64,000 nucleotides of DNA from Xenopus tropicalis (GCF_000004195.4 NC_030681.2:139372006-139436005), one strand, 5' to 3'. Positions 1-10,194 are shown, numbered from the stretch's first letter. Numbers and translations: made by a program. The notes: generated by a model not told the origin, from the sequence alone.

Positions 1-197
1 TAAATTACTTAAACCTGTAATCTTCAGCGTCAGTATCTGCACTGGGTCCAAAAACCTTCCATTTTAATCAAGGCACCCTATAAAATGCAATAAGCAGGGA
101 GGGGCTTGTATTTGTAATTTAGGTCTTCAGTATTCATAATGACATTGTACTGTCTTGGCCCAGAGGTAGGTTTCTAGCTTAGCTGGTGTACAATGAG

Positions 198-287
198 TAG
201 TGATGAGCGAAATTTTTCGGCAGCCATGGATTTCCTGCGAAATTCTGCATTTCGCCATTGGCAATTTTTTTGGCGCTCCTTCCTTAG
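198..287 (+). mobile_element. hAT-type MITE fragment (TAGTGATGAGC family), copy 1
   Basis: The sequence begins TAGTGATGAGCGAAAT and continues with the ATTTCGCCATTGGC core seen in the complete copies at 16148-16449 and 46904-47224. It breaks off at the T2-like element that starts at 288. A piece matching the opposite end of the family (CGCTGCGAATCCATGTCTGG) lies inside the T2-like element at about 478-535, so the two families have been scrambled here. Confidence 0.6.
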
Positions 288-716
288 TTAAAGGAGAACT
301 AAAGCTTAACAAAAAAGCAGGGCAGAAATGTTGTATATTATGTTTTGTGCTTCTGTACCAGCCCAAGGCAACCACAGCCCTTTAGCAGGGAAGATCTGTC
401 CCCCCAAAGATGCCCCAGTAGCCCCCCATCTTCTTTTCTACTGATTCCCTGCACATGCTCTGTGCTGCTGTCACTTACCGTTTCACAGAAAAATGGATGG
501 TGACATGTGAATTTCGCTGCGAATCCATGTCTGGAAAAAAGCTGCTCAGACCACACTGGGCATGTGCAGTGTCACTGACACGCCTAACAAAATCCAAGAT
601 GGTGACTCCCTGTGACAGCTTTAATGGTCCAGATCTATAAAGATGCTGAACCTTTACGTTGGTGCAGTAAGTTCAGTATATAAAATATAGCATTTCTAGT
701 CATTTTTCTCCTTTAA
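288..716 (+). mobile_element. T2/Kolobok-like MITE with TTAA ends
   Basis: The element starts TTAAAGGAGAAC at 288 and ends TTCTCCTTTAA at 713-716, giving short terminal inverted repeats and a TTAA target. Ends of the TTAAAGG type are typical of the abundant Xenopus T2 miniature transposons (family knowledge). It has no coding capacity. The middle, at about 478-535, is foreign and resembles the TAGTGATGAGC hAT family. The right part of this element recurs in the second duplicate copy at about 2459-2622. Confidence 0.65.
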
Positions 717-1289
717 GCTGATGCATAGTTGCCTCAGTGGTGTTTGATTCCCCCTGCAGTTAAGGATGCAGAGAACAAATGATCCCTGGATACCCAGATA
801 ACTATAAATGACTTCCAATTTGCTTGTTTTTAGTCACTGCTAACACAGGGGAACGTTAATAAAATAAATCCATTAAAGGTTGATTTATTCTCAGTTCTTT
901 CAAAACCTTTCAGCTATTGTCATAACATAATCTGCGTTCGGCTTCATCCCGAGAAACAAGCCAGCAAGCAGTACCTAGAGGAAATACATTTGTAGGTTAT
1001 TTACACAATGCGGATCCTGTGACGGCAAAGTTAATGGAATTATTTTGATGTTTTCGATCTCCGTTCCCCTCGTCTGACTGCGCCTTTTCAGCAGAACTAT
1101 TAAAAGCGCAACCTCTTTTTATTTATCTATCAAGGGCCGCGTCTTCTTTCTGTAGCAGCGGGTGGAAGGTCTTGTACTGTCTTTTGATTGATCTTCCATC
1201 TACTGTGACTCATGCATTATTGCTTCCAGATCTGCTGATAACTTACATTATCTGGTGTGAAAAGCACAGAGGAGTGAAACGAGGGAGAG
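717..1289. other. Unique interval, no gene seen
   Basis: This stretch lies between blocks Y and Z of the first duplicate copy and is missing from the second copy. I see no long open frame, repeat family or RNA gene in it. It is less repetitive than its surroundings. Confidence 0.5.
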
Positions 1290-1563
1290 GGTTCTGCCAC
1301 GTACAGCAGGGGATGAGAGACACCCGCCAGAGGGAACTCCAACAACTAATGAGTTAGACAGTCTGTGTGACTCAACATCTAGATTGGAGACATGGCCCAG
1401 AATGACATTGTTTTTGCAGCAAAAATTGTGAAGGAGAGATGAATTATTGATACTGCTATTTGCAGCGTGGTGGGAAAGAGGACTTGAAAAGGCGAGAAGG
1501 GGTGAATGTTCTGTTCCTAATTCCGACATGATGAGAGCTCATTGTCCCTAAAGGTATAACTTA

Positions 1564-2126
1564 TTAAAGAGCAAGGAAAGGCTACTACTGTAGCCCTTAA
1601 CATAGTGTAGAGCCTCCTTGCCCATAGCAAATTGCCAAATTTATTTTTTTAAATAATGGTCACTTCTCCCACAAATTGGGATTAACTTAGGTGTATTTGC
1701 AGCCTCTCACGGCCGCCATCTTGGATTCCCCCTCTCCATCAAACAGACCCCCAGCTTGCACCCCCCCATGGCGATCAAACAGACCCCCTGCTCGCACTGC
1801 CCCCCCCTTGGCTATCAAACAGCCCCCCGCTTGCTCCCCGTCGCTTGCTCGAGTGCTTGCCTGTGCTTCTCATGGTTTCTGCATGTCACATGAGCCAGGG
1901 GAGGGCAATGCGCATGCGCCACCTACATTGTCCCGGTCCCATGGTCAATGCAGGAGTGAGGCATTATGGGAACTTTCTTTACACAGCTCAGCGTTTTTTC
2001 TTCTTGTTTGGCTTCAGATCTTCTGAACAGGTGAAATATGGGGAGACTTAAGGGCACTATTGAGAGAACTGAAGGTATGCCTGCAGCTTGAGATTAACTC
2101 TTTATTAGCCTTTGCTTCTCCTTTAA
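1564..2126 (+). mobile_element. T2/Kolobok-like MITE with TTAA target duplication
   Basis: TTAA at 1564-1567 is followed by AGAGCAAGGAAAGGC. The other end reads GCCTTTGCTTCTCCTTTAA at 2108-2126, an imperfect inverted match. The second duplicate copy has an uninterrupted junction at about 2902-2910 (CTTATTACCG), which serves as a paralogous empty site and confirms the boundaries. Inside, at 1738-1850, an imperfect C-rich repeat with a 36-40 bp period (ATCAAACAGACCCCC) occurs three times. No transposase is present. Confidence 0.8.
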
Positions 2127-2271
2127 CGTATCATATATAAGGACAAAGCATAAGCAGAAGATCTAATAAAATAAATATATTGCAAAGAAAAAAAGAATGT
2201 TTCTAGTTTAAACATTGTATTTTTGTTCTGGCCCCAGAGGTAGGTTCCTAGCTTAGCTGGTGTACAACACG

Positions 2272-2330
2272 TAGTGATGAGCGAAATTTTTCGGCAGCCA
2301 TGGATTTCCTGCGAAATTCTGCATTTCGCT
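2272..2330 (+). mobile_element. hAT-type MITE fragment, copy 2
   Basis: This is nearly identical to 198-256: TAGTGATGAGCGAAATTTTT followed by the CAGCCATGGATTTCCTGCG core. It was evidently duplicated together with its flank and diverges abruptly after about 2330. Confidence 0.6.
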
Positions 2331-3221
2331 CGTTTTTGTGTGGAAAGTAAAGGAAAAGATGTCGGAAAAGGTGCTGTGATGAAAATTTCAGCAAAATTTT
2401 GTCAAATGCATTGGAGTCAATTGGTGTTTTGTCTTGTGTTTTTCCCCAGTGAAAAACTTCTGTATCAGCCCAAGGCAACCATAGCATTGTAGCAGGGAAG
2501 ATCTGTGCCCCCAAAGATGCCCCAGTAGCCCCCCATCTTCTTTTCTGCTGATTCCCTGCCCATACTCTGTGCTGCTGTCACTTACCTGAGCTTAGGGGCC
2601 CACTCACACTATCCTCGTGCCAGAGGGTTCTGCCACGTACAGCAGGAGAGGGGATGAGAGACACCCGCCAGAGGGAACTCCAAGAGCTAATGAGTTAGAC
2701 AGTCTGTGTAACTCAACATCTACATTGGAGACATGGCCCAGAATGGCATTGTTTTTGCAGCAAAAATTGTGAAGGAGAGATGAATTATTGATACTGCTAT
2801 TTGCAGCGCGGTGGGAAAGAGGACTTGAAAAGGCGAGAAGGGGAGAACGTTCTGTTCCTAATTCCTACATGATGGGAGCTCATTGTCCCTAAAGGTATAA
2901 CTTATTACCGTATCATATATAAGGACAAAGCATAAGCAGAAGATCTAATAAAATAAATTTATTGCAAAGAAAAAAAGAATGATTCTAGTTTTACACATTG
3001 TATTTTTGTTCTGTAGATCACAACCTCCCCCACCATGGCCCATGTTACTGCACAGCAGCCACGCTCTCCCTCTGCCTTGCAGAGCATTCTTTTTCATCTT
3101 CATTTTAATTTCATTAATGATTGAGTTTCCTGATTTACCCCATAATCAGTTTTATTTGATCGCAGAAGGTAATGGAAGAGCTGGGGAGCCAAGGGCAGGA
3201 AAATCCACGTTTCAGTCTAAA

Positions 3222-3255
3222 CTCCTGGACCTTTCTCTTGAGAAAGGTCCAGGAG
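3222..3255. repeat. Perfect 16-bp-arm hairpin in a Penelope-tail-like sequence
   Basis: CTCCTGGACCTTTCTC is followed by TT and then its exact reverse complement. Just downstream lies a GGTCC...GGACC stem (3246-3263), then a T-rich segment with AATAAA-like motifs. The arrangement resembles the 3' tails of frog Penelope-like elements, which can carry hammerhead-like motifs. The hairpin is read directly; the family assignment is tentative. Confidence 0.6.
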
Positions 3256-3431
3256 TTCGGACCCCAACTTTGATTTGTTTGCACTTTGCACAAAATTGCA
3301 ATTTTGTCAATAAAAACACTTTTTCTTTTGTATCAAGTCCCTGTGAGTGTGGCACTCTTTCTATTATGTTTTTGTTAGTGACCTGCACCAAGGGCCTTTG
3401 GACTTGTATAGGGTGTGCTCTTCTCTGTGTA

Positions 3432-3433
<2 letters not shown>

Positions 3434-3463
<30 letters not shown>
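3434..3463. repeat. (TA)n microsatellite
   Basis: An uninterrupted run of about 15 TA dinucleotides lies in an AT-rich stretch between the duplicated region and the solo LTR. Confidence 0.9.
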
Positions 3464-3468
<5 letters not shown>

Positions 3469-3582
3469 ATAAAAAGATTTACAATATGGCATTAAATTAG
3501 TCAGTCAGTTTAAACACTTGTGGGCTTATTTATCAATTTTCAAAGGGTTTTTCAGTTCAAATAAATTTTGACCAAACCCAAG

Positions 3583-4498
3583 TGATTGTTTATGTAGGGA
3601 TCCATAGGGTTAACTAGTCCCTATGGCTTTAAACCCTGCAGCTTCCTGGTTTTGTTCTGTTACTGGGCAAAGACCCCTGTATCAGTTTTGAGTTCAGATG
3701 TGTGATTATTGGTTCACAGGGAGACCACTCCCTTGGCACTCTGATATAGTGTTTAGCATGGGGGTGGGTCTGTCTCTTTGGCTGCCTGTGTTCACAGGGG
3801 AAGGAGCACTGTGCTGGAGGCAAAGGAACTAGGCCCCCAGTAAAGCCATGTGCCCCAGAGTGTGTCAGCCACTCTGGTGAAGTCGGGGACAGGGACCCCG
3901 TGAATGAGGACCAGTTAGATAGCAAGTTTTGTGGAGCACTTTCTAGGAAAGTGAGATAGTGAGGGAAGAGAGCACGAGCAGTTTGGCTCAGAGGAAAGTA
4001 GCTGTGGGAGTACCCTTCCAGACAGGCACTGTGCCTTAGTGTAGGGCCACGGTTTAGACCTAGGAGGCAGGTAGATTGAACCCTGATCCAAAGTTGCCGT
4101 GGGGCCTGAGGAGTGTGGTATCCAGCTAGCTGTTCCACAGAGTGAGCAACTGAACCGGTGGCACTGATCCTGCCTGGCTCAAGGGGAGTTGGGAGGAGCG
4201 GGTGTGCACCCTCTCTGTGCTGTCCTCAGAGAAAGCTATGCTAACTGATGTGTGTGAGTATATTGCATAACCCTGCAAGTTGCTTGTTGCTGAAAATAAA
4301 CCAGTTCTACTGTTAAACTACAAGAACCTTCTGGCGCCCATTTGTTATTCTGCACTGCACACAGCTACAGTGGGTTGTAGTTGCACTACACCATAGCTCC
4401 GTTTGGTTACTTCCACATAGCGAAGGCCCATCCTGAAGGATTGAGTCACGTGTACCCCATGCTCAAGGCCTATCTAGCCGTGCTGTTGGCTTGTTACA
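3583..4498 (+). mobile_element. Probable solo LTR (916 bp)
   Basis: The segment starts TGATTGTTTATGTAGGG and ends GGCTTGTTACA, so it has TG...CA termini. Flanks are CCCAAG (3577-3582) and GCCAAG (4499-4504), an imperfect 6-bp target duplication. AATAAA lies at about 4296, followed by about 200 bp, as in an LTR R/U5 region. No internal retroviral coding sequence adjoins either side, so if it is an LTR it is a solo one. The start is uncertain (an alternative is 3593). The superfamily cannot be decided from sequence alone. Confidence 0.4.
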
Positions 4499-4604
4499 GC
4501 CAAGAAAGGGTTAAATTTATTTATTTACAAATTTGAGTACTAATATATTGAATTAAATTAAAGTTGACTTTTTTCATGCACAATGCATACCAAGTGTATT
4601 CTGG

Positions 4605-5226
4605 ATAAGGGATCTTTCCGCAATTTGGATCTTTTTTTTAACATAAATCTGCTAAAAATCATTTAAATATTGAATAAACCCAATAGGATTGTTCTGCCCC
4701 CAATAAGGGGTAATTATATCTTAGTTGGGATCAAGTACAGGTACTGTTTTATTATTACAGAGAAAAGGGAATCATTTAACCATTAAATAAACCCAATAGG
4801 GCTGTTCTGCCCCCAATAAGGGGTAATTATATCTTAGTTGGGATCAAGTACAGGTACTGTTTTATTATTACAGAGAAAAGGGAATCATTTAACCATTAAA
4901 TAAACCCAATAGGGCTGTTCTGCCCCCAATAAGGGGTAATTATATCTTAGTTGGGATCAAGTACAGGTACTGTTTTATTATTACAGAGAAAAGGGAATCA
5001 TTTAACCATGAAATAAACCCAATAGGGCTGTTCTGCCCCCAATAAGGGGTAATTATATCTTAGTTGGGATCAAGTACAGGTACTGTTTTATTATTACAGA
5101 GAAAAAGGAAATAATTTTTAAAAATTAGAATTATTTGCTTATAATGGAGTCTATGGGAGATAGCCTTTCCGTAATTCGGAACTTTCTGGATAATGGGTTT
5201 CCGGATAAGGGGTCCCATACTTGTAC
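4605..5226 (+). mobile_element. CAGGTATGGGA-family MITE with 4-unit 113-bp array (array 1)
   Basis: Four tandem units of 113 bp start at 4673, 4786, 4899 and 5012. Each contains AATAAACCCAATAGG, CCCCCAATAAGGGG, TTAGTTGGGATCAAGTACAG and GGTACTGTTTTATTATTACA. The array sits between a degenerate left end (GTATTCTGGATAAGGGATC) and a good right end (TTTCCGGATAAGGGGTCCCA, then TACTTGTA). The same unit recurs at six further blocks in the window. Units here are nearly identical to one another. There is no coding content; it is a non-autonomous DNA element whose interior has been tandemly amplified. Confidence 0.85.
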
Positions 5227-8200
5227 CACCTTTTTATATCAAGCTAATTGTTTTATCATCAAAAAATAAAGTCAACTTCTAGTAATGATAATATCTATAC
5301 CCTATTACTCTCTTCATCCCATGCAGAGTGGCCCCATTATTTCACTGAGCCTAATTCTGGTACGTGGGTCACCAGAAGATAAAAGCGACACAAACTGATA
5401 TATATGGGTTGCATTCAATTGCTAAAGAGCCGTAGTTTCATTCTAAATCATGTTCTCCCCCTGGGACTCTATATTACTCCCTCACACCGCAGAACTGTAT
5501 TTTCTGTGTATAAGCAAAGCCCTGAAATGTAGGACAATGGAAATCTTCTTCTGGACTGAGTTGTTCCCTTTCCTACCTACTAATTAACATGAACCCATTC
5601 AATTCATAGTGTGTTTACCTACTATTTTTAGAAGGTATTATTGTATAAAGCTTGTGCTGAGATGTGAAGGAACACGCTAGCGGGGCTACAGCAGAGCTTC
5701 TCCTTGACAAATGACTAAGCGACCACAAAACCCTCATAATAAGTAGCTGACTTTATGTCACCGGAAATATTACTGATCCCTTTTGAAGTTTACCTTTAAA
5801 TAGGCTATAATTAAGTGCACACGCTTGTTGGTCAGGAAGCTTTGTTCTGAGTCAATAACAAATACATTTGTCTTTCAGTTATGTCCTCCTGAGCGACGGA
5901 AAGAGATGATTAATACGTTCCATTTTGAACTACAGCAGGGCTGACAGTTGAGCTGCTAAATTTGGCATTGCAGCTGTTACGCTTTGCAGGTTTATTTAAC
6001 TATGTTTCAAAATTATCTACATATATCCAAAGGGTATAAATAATAAAAGCGCTGTGTGTTCGAATGGCCCACATAGGCAGAGAGTTTTGTGTTTGGGGAA
6101 GGCCAATTAATACATTTTATACACTTCATATTTAGCCTCCTATGGGAGCATAAATGCAGTTGTAATTTAATCTTAAATATTTCCCATAATACCTTGCTTG
6201 AGAAATGTATTAGCAGGTGATATATATATATATAACATAACATAATGCACATTTTCAGTTTGGTAGTATAATTGCAGTGTCAATTTCATTTATAATACTC
6301 CACATTAAATGCAGAGTCAGCCATGTATAATACCTCTAGAAAGGGGCCCCCGGAAGGAAGAGCCCAGGAACCGGGGAATGACAGGGCCATAGCATGGTAA
6401 GGAATACGGGGCAGAGGGAAAGAGGGATTATGGGGATTGTAGTTAAAAGGTGCAAGTAGGTGGGGGGCTGGGAGGGCTAAATAGGTAGAAGACGTAGGTG
6501 GGAGGTCTCTTTTAACCCAAGCATCTCTCACCCAGTACTTTGGGACACTGGAAGTTGTTGCAGTGGCAGAAGGGGCTCCTTGGGGGAGGGGTAGATGATT
6601 AGAGGGGGTAAATAGGTTGGGGTGGGGCAGGCCTGGGGACAAAAGTGATAGGAGGGTCCCACTAACTAATGGGATAGAGTTAGACCTAGGAGTAACCGCA
6701 GGCTGACTCTCACTTTAGCTTTAATGGTTTGCAGCCTTGAGTGGTTAATGGAGGTTAAAAAAAGGATGTTAACGTCGTCCTGTAATTGTAATGCAAGTTG
6801 ACATCTACCTTGCTTCCATTGTACCCTTTTCTTCCCTCCCGTCCCTTTCTCTTCTATGTTCACTGATATCATTTCCCATCTTTGCTTTACACTATACTTT
6901 GAAACTGTTTCATGTGGCTCATATAATACTCCTATCATTGATGTCAAGCCTGCCCAGAAATAAAAGCCAGCTACATGTTGTTTTTCTTGTGTACCCTGCA
7001 CTCAAACATATACTATACATACACAACTGCTACCGGGGGGGGGCACAAGGAAGACAGTTGTCCTGGGCCAGCGGCTAATCCGATTAGATGAAGAAGAATC
7101 TGATGCTGTTGCCCCTGGAGAAGGACAAAGAAGTTAATGGAGAGCAAGAGAAGAACAAGAAGCCTCCGGAGAAGAGTGAAGAAGCTGCTGGGGAAGGACG
7201 AAGGGGAGGCAGAAGACTGCCCGCTGAACTTAAAAGGTAAGTTCCATTGAACACCCCTGGCCTCCAATGTCTTCACTTTTTAGTAGGGACCTTGTCAACC
7301 AATGAATTAATTAGAAAAAGGGCTCTAAACTTCTTTTTTTCATCTGTTAGAAATCTCCTGGCCACCAATTCTGCCTCTTGACGTGGTAGCAGGCTAAATA
7401 ATCCTTTGGCCAAAAGTGTTCTATTTACCGTTTTAGTGCTCATATCTGTCTACTACTATGGGGCCCAGAAAATGTTGCTGTATGGGGCCCTGTGATTGCT
7501 GTAATACCAAGTGGTCCTAATGCTACAAAGTGTAACAATGCCTTTAATATTAATATTTGTATGTATTGTGGTGCATTTCTCTTTTTTTGCACCATGGAAG
7601 TCACTGGGAGCCATTGTTGTTCTGCCAGGTTCTATATAATAAAGTCATCTGTGTAATTATAGGTGTAATGTAACCTGAACAGGTAGGAAACAAAGAGCAG
7701 ACAATCTGTAGGCACTGTAGCTATATGCCAAAATATGCTTTAAAGGAATCTATTTGTCATGCTAAATGTCTTCCAGCTTGCCTGTGAGTGGATACAGCAG
7801 AAATGAATGAGAAAAACTTGCAGCTAATACATCATGGACACAGGGGGCCATATTTAAGTGTCAGAGTTGTAATGGTTACGACCAAGCAGCAGCTGGGTTT
7901 CTGTCAGTGTTCAAACTGCTATTTATAAAGCTGCAAAAAGTTTGTTCATCTGCGGGAGGCTGAAATAGTTGTCAAAGTAGTAAGAGAAATGTCATCAAAT
8001 GAATAAAATATCATTAAAGTCAAAACAATTTAACTGCTTGTGAAGGAAGTTCTACAAATACTAATATTCTTCTTCCCTCACTTTGCCAAACTAATGTTCT
8101 TCACCCCCCCCAATAAACAATAGTATAAATAAGCAGGTCTAACCTGGCCAATAAATGCATTCTTATTTTTGGGTGAAGTGGATGTTCTTTATAAATAAAC

Positions 8201-8264
8201 TGAAAAGTGAAGTCTCATTGCAGTCGTACTTTTGAAACATTTACCTAAAAATGAATCAGGTGAA
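5227..8264. other. Mostly unique interval; no confident gene
   Basis: AT-rich single-copy-looking DNA. It contains a short (TA)n at about 6220-6236, a G-rich stretch at 6335-6660, a poly-G tract near 7034, and the small Lys/Glu-rich frame at 7088-7240, listed separately. No array, LTR or recognisable transposon ends were found. Confidence 0.5.
7088..7240 (+). CDS. Small Lys/Glu-rich open frame ending at a splice-donor-like site (hypothetical)
   Basis: An ATG at 7088 opens 50 codons rich in Lys, Glu and Gly (for example KKPPEKSEEAAGEGRRGG) and closes at TAA 7238-7240. The stop lies inside AAAAGGTAAGT, a near-ideal 5' splice site (exon ...AAAAG, intron GTAAGT at 7237). If that donor were used, the stop would be removed and the frame would continue into another exon. 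I recognise no family, and no convincing acceptor or downstream exon was found. It could equally be low-complexity purine-rich DNA or part of an unrecognised repeat. Confidence 0.15.
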   Translation: MKKNLMLLPLEKDKEVNGEQEKNKKPPEKSEEAAGEGRRGGRRLPAELKR

Positions 8265-8705
8265 GTTAATAAAAAAGGACAACCATTTGGCACCCATTAT
8301 TTAAGGAAGCACCGAATCCAGGATTTTGGTTCGGTATTCGGCCAGGATTCGGCCTTTTTCAGCAGTGTTCAGATTCGCCCGAATCCACGGTCCTGGCGAA
8401 CCGAATCTGAAACAGCATATTAATATACACTAATTAGGATTTGGAAGGGTTAAATGTCGCCGCGTGAACATTGAAGTGGAAAATGTTTAGGCGCATGCTT
8501 AGTACGCGCCAACATTTAACCCTTCCAAATCCTAATTAGCGTATGTTAATATGCTATTTCAGATTCGGTTCGCCAGGACCGTGGTTTCGGGCGAATCTGA
8601 ACCCTGCCGAAAAAGCCCGAGTCCTGGCCAAATACCGAACCAAAATCCTGGATTCGGTGCTTCCCTAAATAATGGGTGCCAAATGGTTGTCCTTTTTTAT
8701 TAATT
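8265..8705. mobile_element. Palindromic MITE with about 195-bp inverted arms
   Basis: The left arm (about 8265-8460) and right arm (about 8510-8705) are near-perfect inverted copies around a short centre at about 8461-8509. Motifs include GCACCGAATCCAGGATT (left) and its complement (right), and TTAACCCTTCCAAATCCTAA near the centre. The symmetry runs past the GCACCGAATCC termini into flanking ACAACCATTTGGCACCCATT, so the inverted unit is larger than a simple transposon end-to-end. There is no coding content. Confidence 0.8.
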
Positions 8706-8729
8706 AGGATTCGGTTCAGTATTCGGCTG

Positions 8730-9428
8730 TAGAGATGTAGCGAACTGTTCGCCGGCGAACTAATTTGCACGAAAATCAGGTGTTCGCAAGTTCGCGAACT
8801 TTTAGCGATGTTTGCAATTTTGGGTTCACCTTAGCTGGAGCCAAATTTTGACCTCTCACCCCAGAGCCAGCAGATACATGGCAGCCAATCAGGCAGCTCT
8901 CCCTCCTGGACCACCCCTGGACCACTCCCTTCCATATATAAACCGAAGCCCAGCAGCCATTTTACATTCTGCCTGTGTGTGCTTGATGAGTTAGCATAGG
9001 GAGAGAGCTGTGCAGGGGTTTGAGGGGCAGTTTAGGTAGCTTTGCTGACTAGTAATCTACTTTCTACTGCTCTGTATGTAGCTGCTGGGGACAGCTGTCC
9101 TGCTGATCTCATCTGCTGTAACCCAATAGTCCTTGTAAAAGCAGTTTATTACACAAGTTTAGAAATGTAGTGGGATTTCTGCCCTTTACAGCACAAAACA
9201 CAACGCTGTGTCAACAAAGTATTTTTCAGAGAAGTTTTTGCCCTTGACCCCCCTCCTGCATGCCACTGTCCAGGTCGTGGCACCCTTTAAACAACTTTAA
9301 AATCAGTTTTCTGGCCAGAAATGGCTTTTCTAGGTTTTAAAGTTCGCCTTCTCATTGAAGTCTATGGGGTTCGCACAAGTTCGCGAACGGGTTCGCAAAC
9401 TTTTTTTGTGAGGTTTGCTACATCTCTA
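8730..9428 (+). mobile_element. hAT-type MITE (TAGRGATGTAGCGAAC family), long copy with exact 8-bp TSD
   Basis: The terminal inverted repeats TAGAGATGTAGCGAAC and its counterpart TTTGCTACATCTCTA bound a 699-bp element. The flanking 8-bp duplication TTCGGCTG is exact (8722-8729 and 9429-9436), which fits hAT transposition. Subterminal GTTCGCGAAC motifs are repeated. The right half (about 9205-9355) is shared with the copies at 30543 and 52676. The left interior is unique to this copy and holds a promoter-like module (CCAAT at 8885, TATATAAA at 8935). No transposase is present. Confidence 0.85.
8885..8942 (+). promoter_or_regulatory. Promoter-like module inside the hAT element
   Basis: AGCCAATCAG at 8883-8892 is a consensus CCAAT box, and TATATAAA at 8935-8942 is a consensus TATA box about 45 bp further on. 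A start would be expected near 8965-8975. No downstream open frame follows. The spacing is typical of a polymerase II core promoter, but function is only inferred. Confidence 0.3.
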
Positions 9429-9611
9429 TTCGGCTGAATCCCGTACAATGGCTTCAGGGGTTCGGCCGAATCCGAAAAACTGGGTTCGGTGCATTCCTAC
9501 CATTATTCCAGTTTTGATGCCAGTAAGCCTCAGAAAGTAAAACATGATAATGCTCCTTGTATGTATATTTCCATTAATGTTTACTGCTATAATAGTAATA
9601 AATACCTTCAC

Positions 9612-9933
9612 TAGTGATGAGCGAATGTTTTCGCCAGGCATGGATGTGCAGTGAAATTTTGGCATCAGTGAATTTTTTTGCAAAACGGACACAAGATTTC
9701 TCCGCAGAAAAATGCAAGGTTGCATCAAAAAAAGTTGCAGCTGCGTCAAAAAGACTTGCGGCCCTTTCAAATTGGGCACAGCCGTGGCAAAATGGGTGCA
9801 GTCGTGTAAAAGTGGCTGCGTAAAAATGGGAGCAGTCACATCAAAATGGGTGCAGTGATGGCAAAATGGGTGCGGTCATGTAAAAAAGTTTGCTAATTTT
9901 TGGGCGAAAAGGGGACAGATTCACTCAGCACTA
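9612..9933 (+). mobile_element. hAT-type MITE (TAGTGATGAGC family) with internal short tandem repeat
   Basis: The element begins TAGTGATGAGCGAAT and ends ATTCACTCAGCACTA, with flanks ACCTTCAC and GCCTTCAC (7 of 8 identical). The interior at about 9780-9880 repeats a short unit based on CAAAATGGGTGCAGT with variations. No coding capacity. Confidence 0.8.
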
Positions 9934-9941
9934 GCCTTCAC

Positions 9942-10194
9942 TGTTAATGCATGTCATCAGTTTAATTGCCACTCTGCTTGTCATCACTGCACATCCCCTC
10001 TAATGTCCCCACATCATGTCCCCTCACAATCTGTTACCTACAGAGTAAACAACCCCAACCCTGACCGTCTAACCCTCATAGTTTAACCCTTCCATCCCCT
10101 TTACCAATTTAGTTGCAATCTCTGCACTCTCTCCAGCTCATTAATATCCTAATTAATGTTTTTAATATCCTCATCAATATTTTTAGGTGTAATA
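9942..10194. other. Unique interval, nothing recognised
   Basis: Single-copy-looking DNA with no open frame of note and no repeat ends. Confidence 0.4.

Larger units (their letters stand above)
141..3013. repeat. Imperfect two-copy local tandem duplication
   Basis: Three blocks occur twice in the same order. Block Y starts at about 158 and again at 2231 (both contain GAGGTAGGTT and TAGCTTAGCTGGTGTACAA). Block Z runs 1290-1563 and 2626-2904, with only scattered differences. Block X runs 2127-2230 and 2909-3013. The order Y-Z-X-Y-Z-X indicates one duplication of a unit that was later altered by transposons: copy 1 (about 141-2230) carries T2-like insertions at 288-716 and 1564-2126, while copy 2 (2231-3013) is shorter. 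No protein similarity is seen in the duplicated blocks. The duplication is read directly from the sequence; the order of events is inferred. Confidence 0.85.
8706..9500 (+). mobile_element. ATTCGG-rich MITE split by a hAT element
   Basis: ATTCGGTTCAGTATTCGGCTG (8708-8729) and GAATCCCGTACAATGG...TTCGGTGCATTCCTA (9437-9500) are two halves of an element related to the palindromic one next door, with GCACCGAATCC-type ends. The halves were separated by the insertion at 8730-9428. Confidence 0.6.

Noticed and set aside
2979..3500. A 173-codon open frame
   Set aside because: It runs across the hairpin, a (TA)n tract and low-complexity DNA, and shows no domain.
3629..4138. A 169-codon minus-strand frame
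   Set aside because: It lies inside the probable solo LTR and has no recognisable domain.
4673..4785. CCCCAATAAGGGG as a serum-response (CArG) element array
   Set aside because: The central AT run is five bases, not the six of the CArG consensus.
4673..5124. CRISPR array
   Set aside because: Units are 113 bp, contiguous and nearly identical throughout with no unique spacers; the context is a eukaryotic transposon.
6286..6642. A Pro/Leu-rich 118-codon minus-strand frame as a gene
   Set aside because: It is the complement of a G-rich stretch and shows no known motif.
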